From JASFJH01 sp050117725 (GTDB lineage Bacteria > Pseudomonadota > Gammaproteobacteria > AKS1): a stretch of 7,648 bases of DNA. This document shows positions 7,365 through 7,648 of this stretch, piece by piece (within the stretch, counting starts at the first letter, position 1; each line of letters opens with the position of its first letter). The stretch covers positions 1 through 7,648 of the forward strand of contig JASFME010000109.1 in assembly GCA_050117725.1 (NCBI GenBank). Direction: 5' to 3'. A program made the position numbers and the translations under genes. Under the pieces are notes generated by a model, which saw only the letters and a list, made by a program, of their open reading frames with translations, was not told the origin of the DNA and did not search any database.

Positions 7365-7648
7365 ATGCACCTGAGTAAAACGGGCATTCTTGCCGGGCTA
7401 CAGTGTGACAAGCAGTTATACCTGCGTGTGCATCGTCCCGAGCTGGCCGAACAGAGCGAATCACCGGCAACCTTGACCGGCAAGATCGTGGAGGCACATG
7501 CCCGGCAGGCATTCTCCGGCGGTGTGCTGGTCGAACGTGACCGGCCAGGACAGGATCCGTTTGCCCTGACCGAACAGTTATTACAGGCACCCGGTGTGAC
7601 GACGCTGTTCGAGGCGGCGATCCGCGCTACCGGGCTGGCGCTGTTCGT
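7365..7648 (+). CDS. DUF2779 (PD-(D/E)XK-like) protein, N-terminal part, cut by window edge
   Basis: The frame opens after a stop at 7293-7295 and runs off the right edge, giving 94 visible residues. The start HLSKTGILAGLQCDKQLYL with VHRPELAE just after it (22-29), GGVLVERD near 52-59, and LFEAAI near 81-86 match the N-terminus of DUF2779 proteins, which carry a PD-(D/E)XK nuclease-like fold. The Cys at 14 in GLQCDK sits where Cas4/AddB-like relatives hold their first iron-sulphur Cys; whether this protein binds a cluster cannot be judged here. Family members usually exceed 450 residues, so most of the gene lies outside. The ATG at 7365 is preferred because it gives the expected family N-terminus; an upstream in-frame GTG at 7332 is possible. 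The biochemical role of the family is not established. It is transcribed divergently from the kinase operon. Confidence 0.8.
   Translation, partial: MHLSKTGILAGLQCDKQLYLRVHRPELAEQSESPATLTGKIVEAHARQAFSGGVLVERDRPGQDPFALTEQLLQAPGVTTLFEAAIRATGLALF

Noticed and set aside
7259..7590. Minus-strand open frames opposite the DUF2779 start
   Set aside because: No family motifs, no ribosome-binding site, and the plus-strand frame is a clear family match.

Overview
The window is about 58-60% GC by eye, densely packed, with short overlaps between cotranscribed genes. This and the protein content suggest a free-living proteobacterium, most likely a gammaproteobacterium. That assignment is an inference from gene style, not from any marker gene. 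I see no rRNA, tRNA, CRISPR array, insertion sequence or prophage gene.

Layout. (A) 1-2450, plus strand: the 3' part of a MalK/UgpC-type ABC ATPase, a creatininase-superfamily protein, and an unrecognised protein form a tight operon (GTGA overlap at 889-892, about 5 bp gap or overlap at 1644-1653). (B) 2457-4021, minus strand: a soluble PAS histidine kinase and a stand-alone Rcp1-type receiver, joined by an ATGA overlap. They converge on operon A with only 6 bp between stop codons and no terminator there. (C) 4172-4567, minus strand: a single-domain PilZ protein with the c-di-GMP-binding motifs intact. (D) 4568-4940: a non-coding stretch with a strong minus-strand terminator and several inverted repeats. 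(E) 4941-7170, minus strand: a receiver-PAS-kinase of the FixL/DctB type and a FixJ-type response regulator, overlapping by 11 bp. (F) 7171-7364: an AT-rich divergent promoter region. (G) 7365-end, plus strand: the start of a DUF2779 (PD-(D/E)XK-like) protein that runs off the window.

How the parts may work together. The kinase/FixJ pair in E is a complete cytoplasmic two-component system with transcriptional output. The kinase/Rcp1 pair in B has no output domain, so it must act by phosphotransfer or protein contact. The kinase in E carries its own N-terminal receiver, and a c-di-GMP sensor lies between the two pairs. The 2457-7170 block therefore reads as one signalling island on one strand. 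The wiring between its members is inference.

The points most worth a second look are: a creatininase-like enzyme lacking several usual metal ligands; an orphan plus-strand terminator at 4052-4091, over 1.6 kb beyond the nearest upstream plus-strand gene, which would allow long antisense transcription through system B; and the palindromes around 4676-4690 and 4856-4875, the second of which shares a partial motif with the leader of the first kinase.
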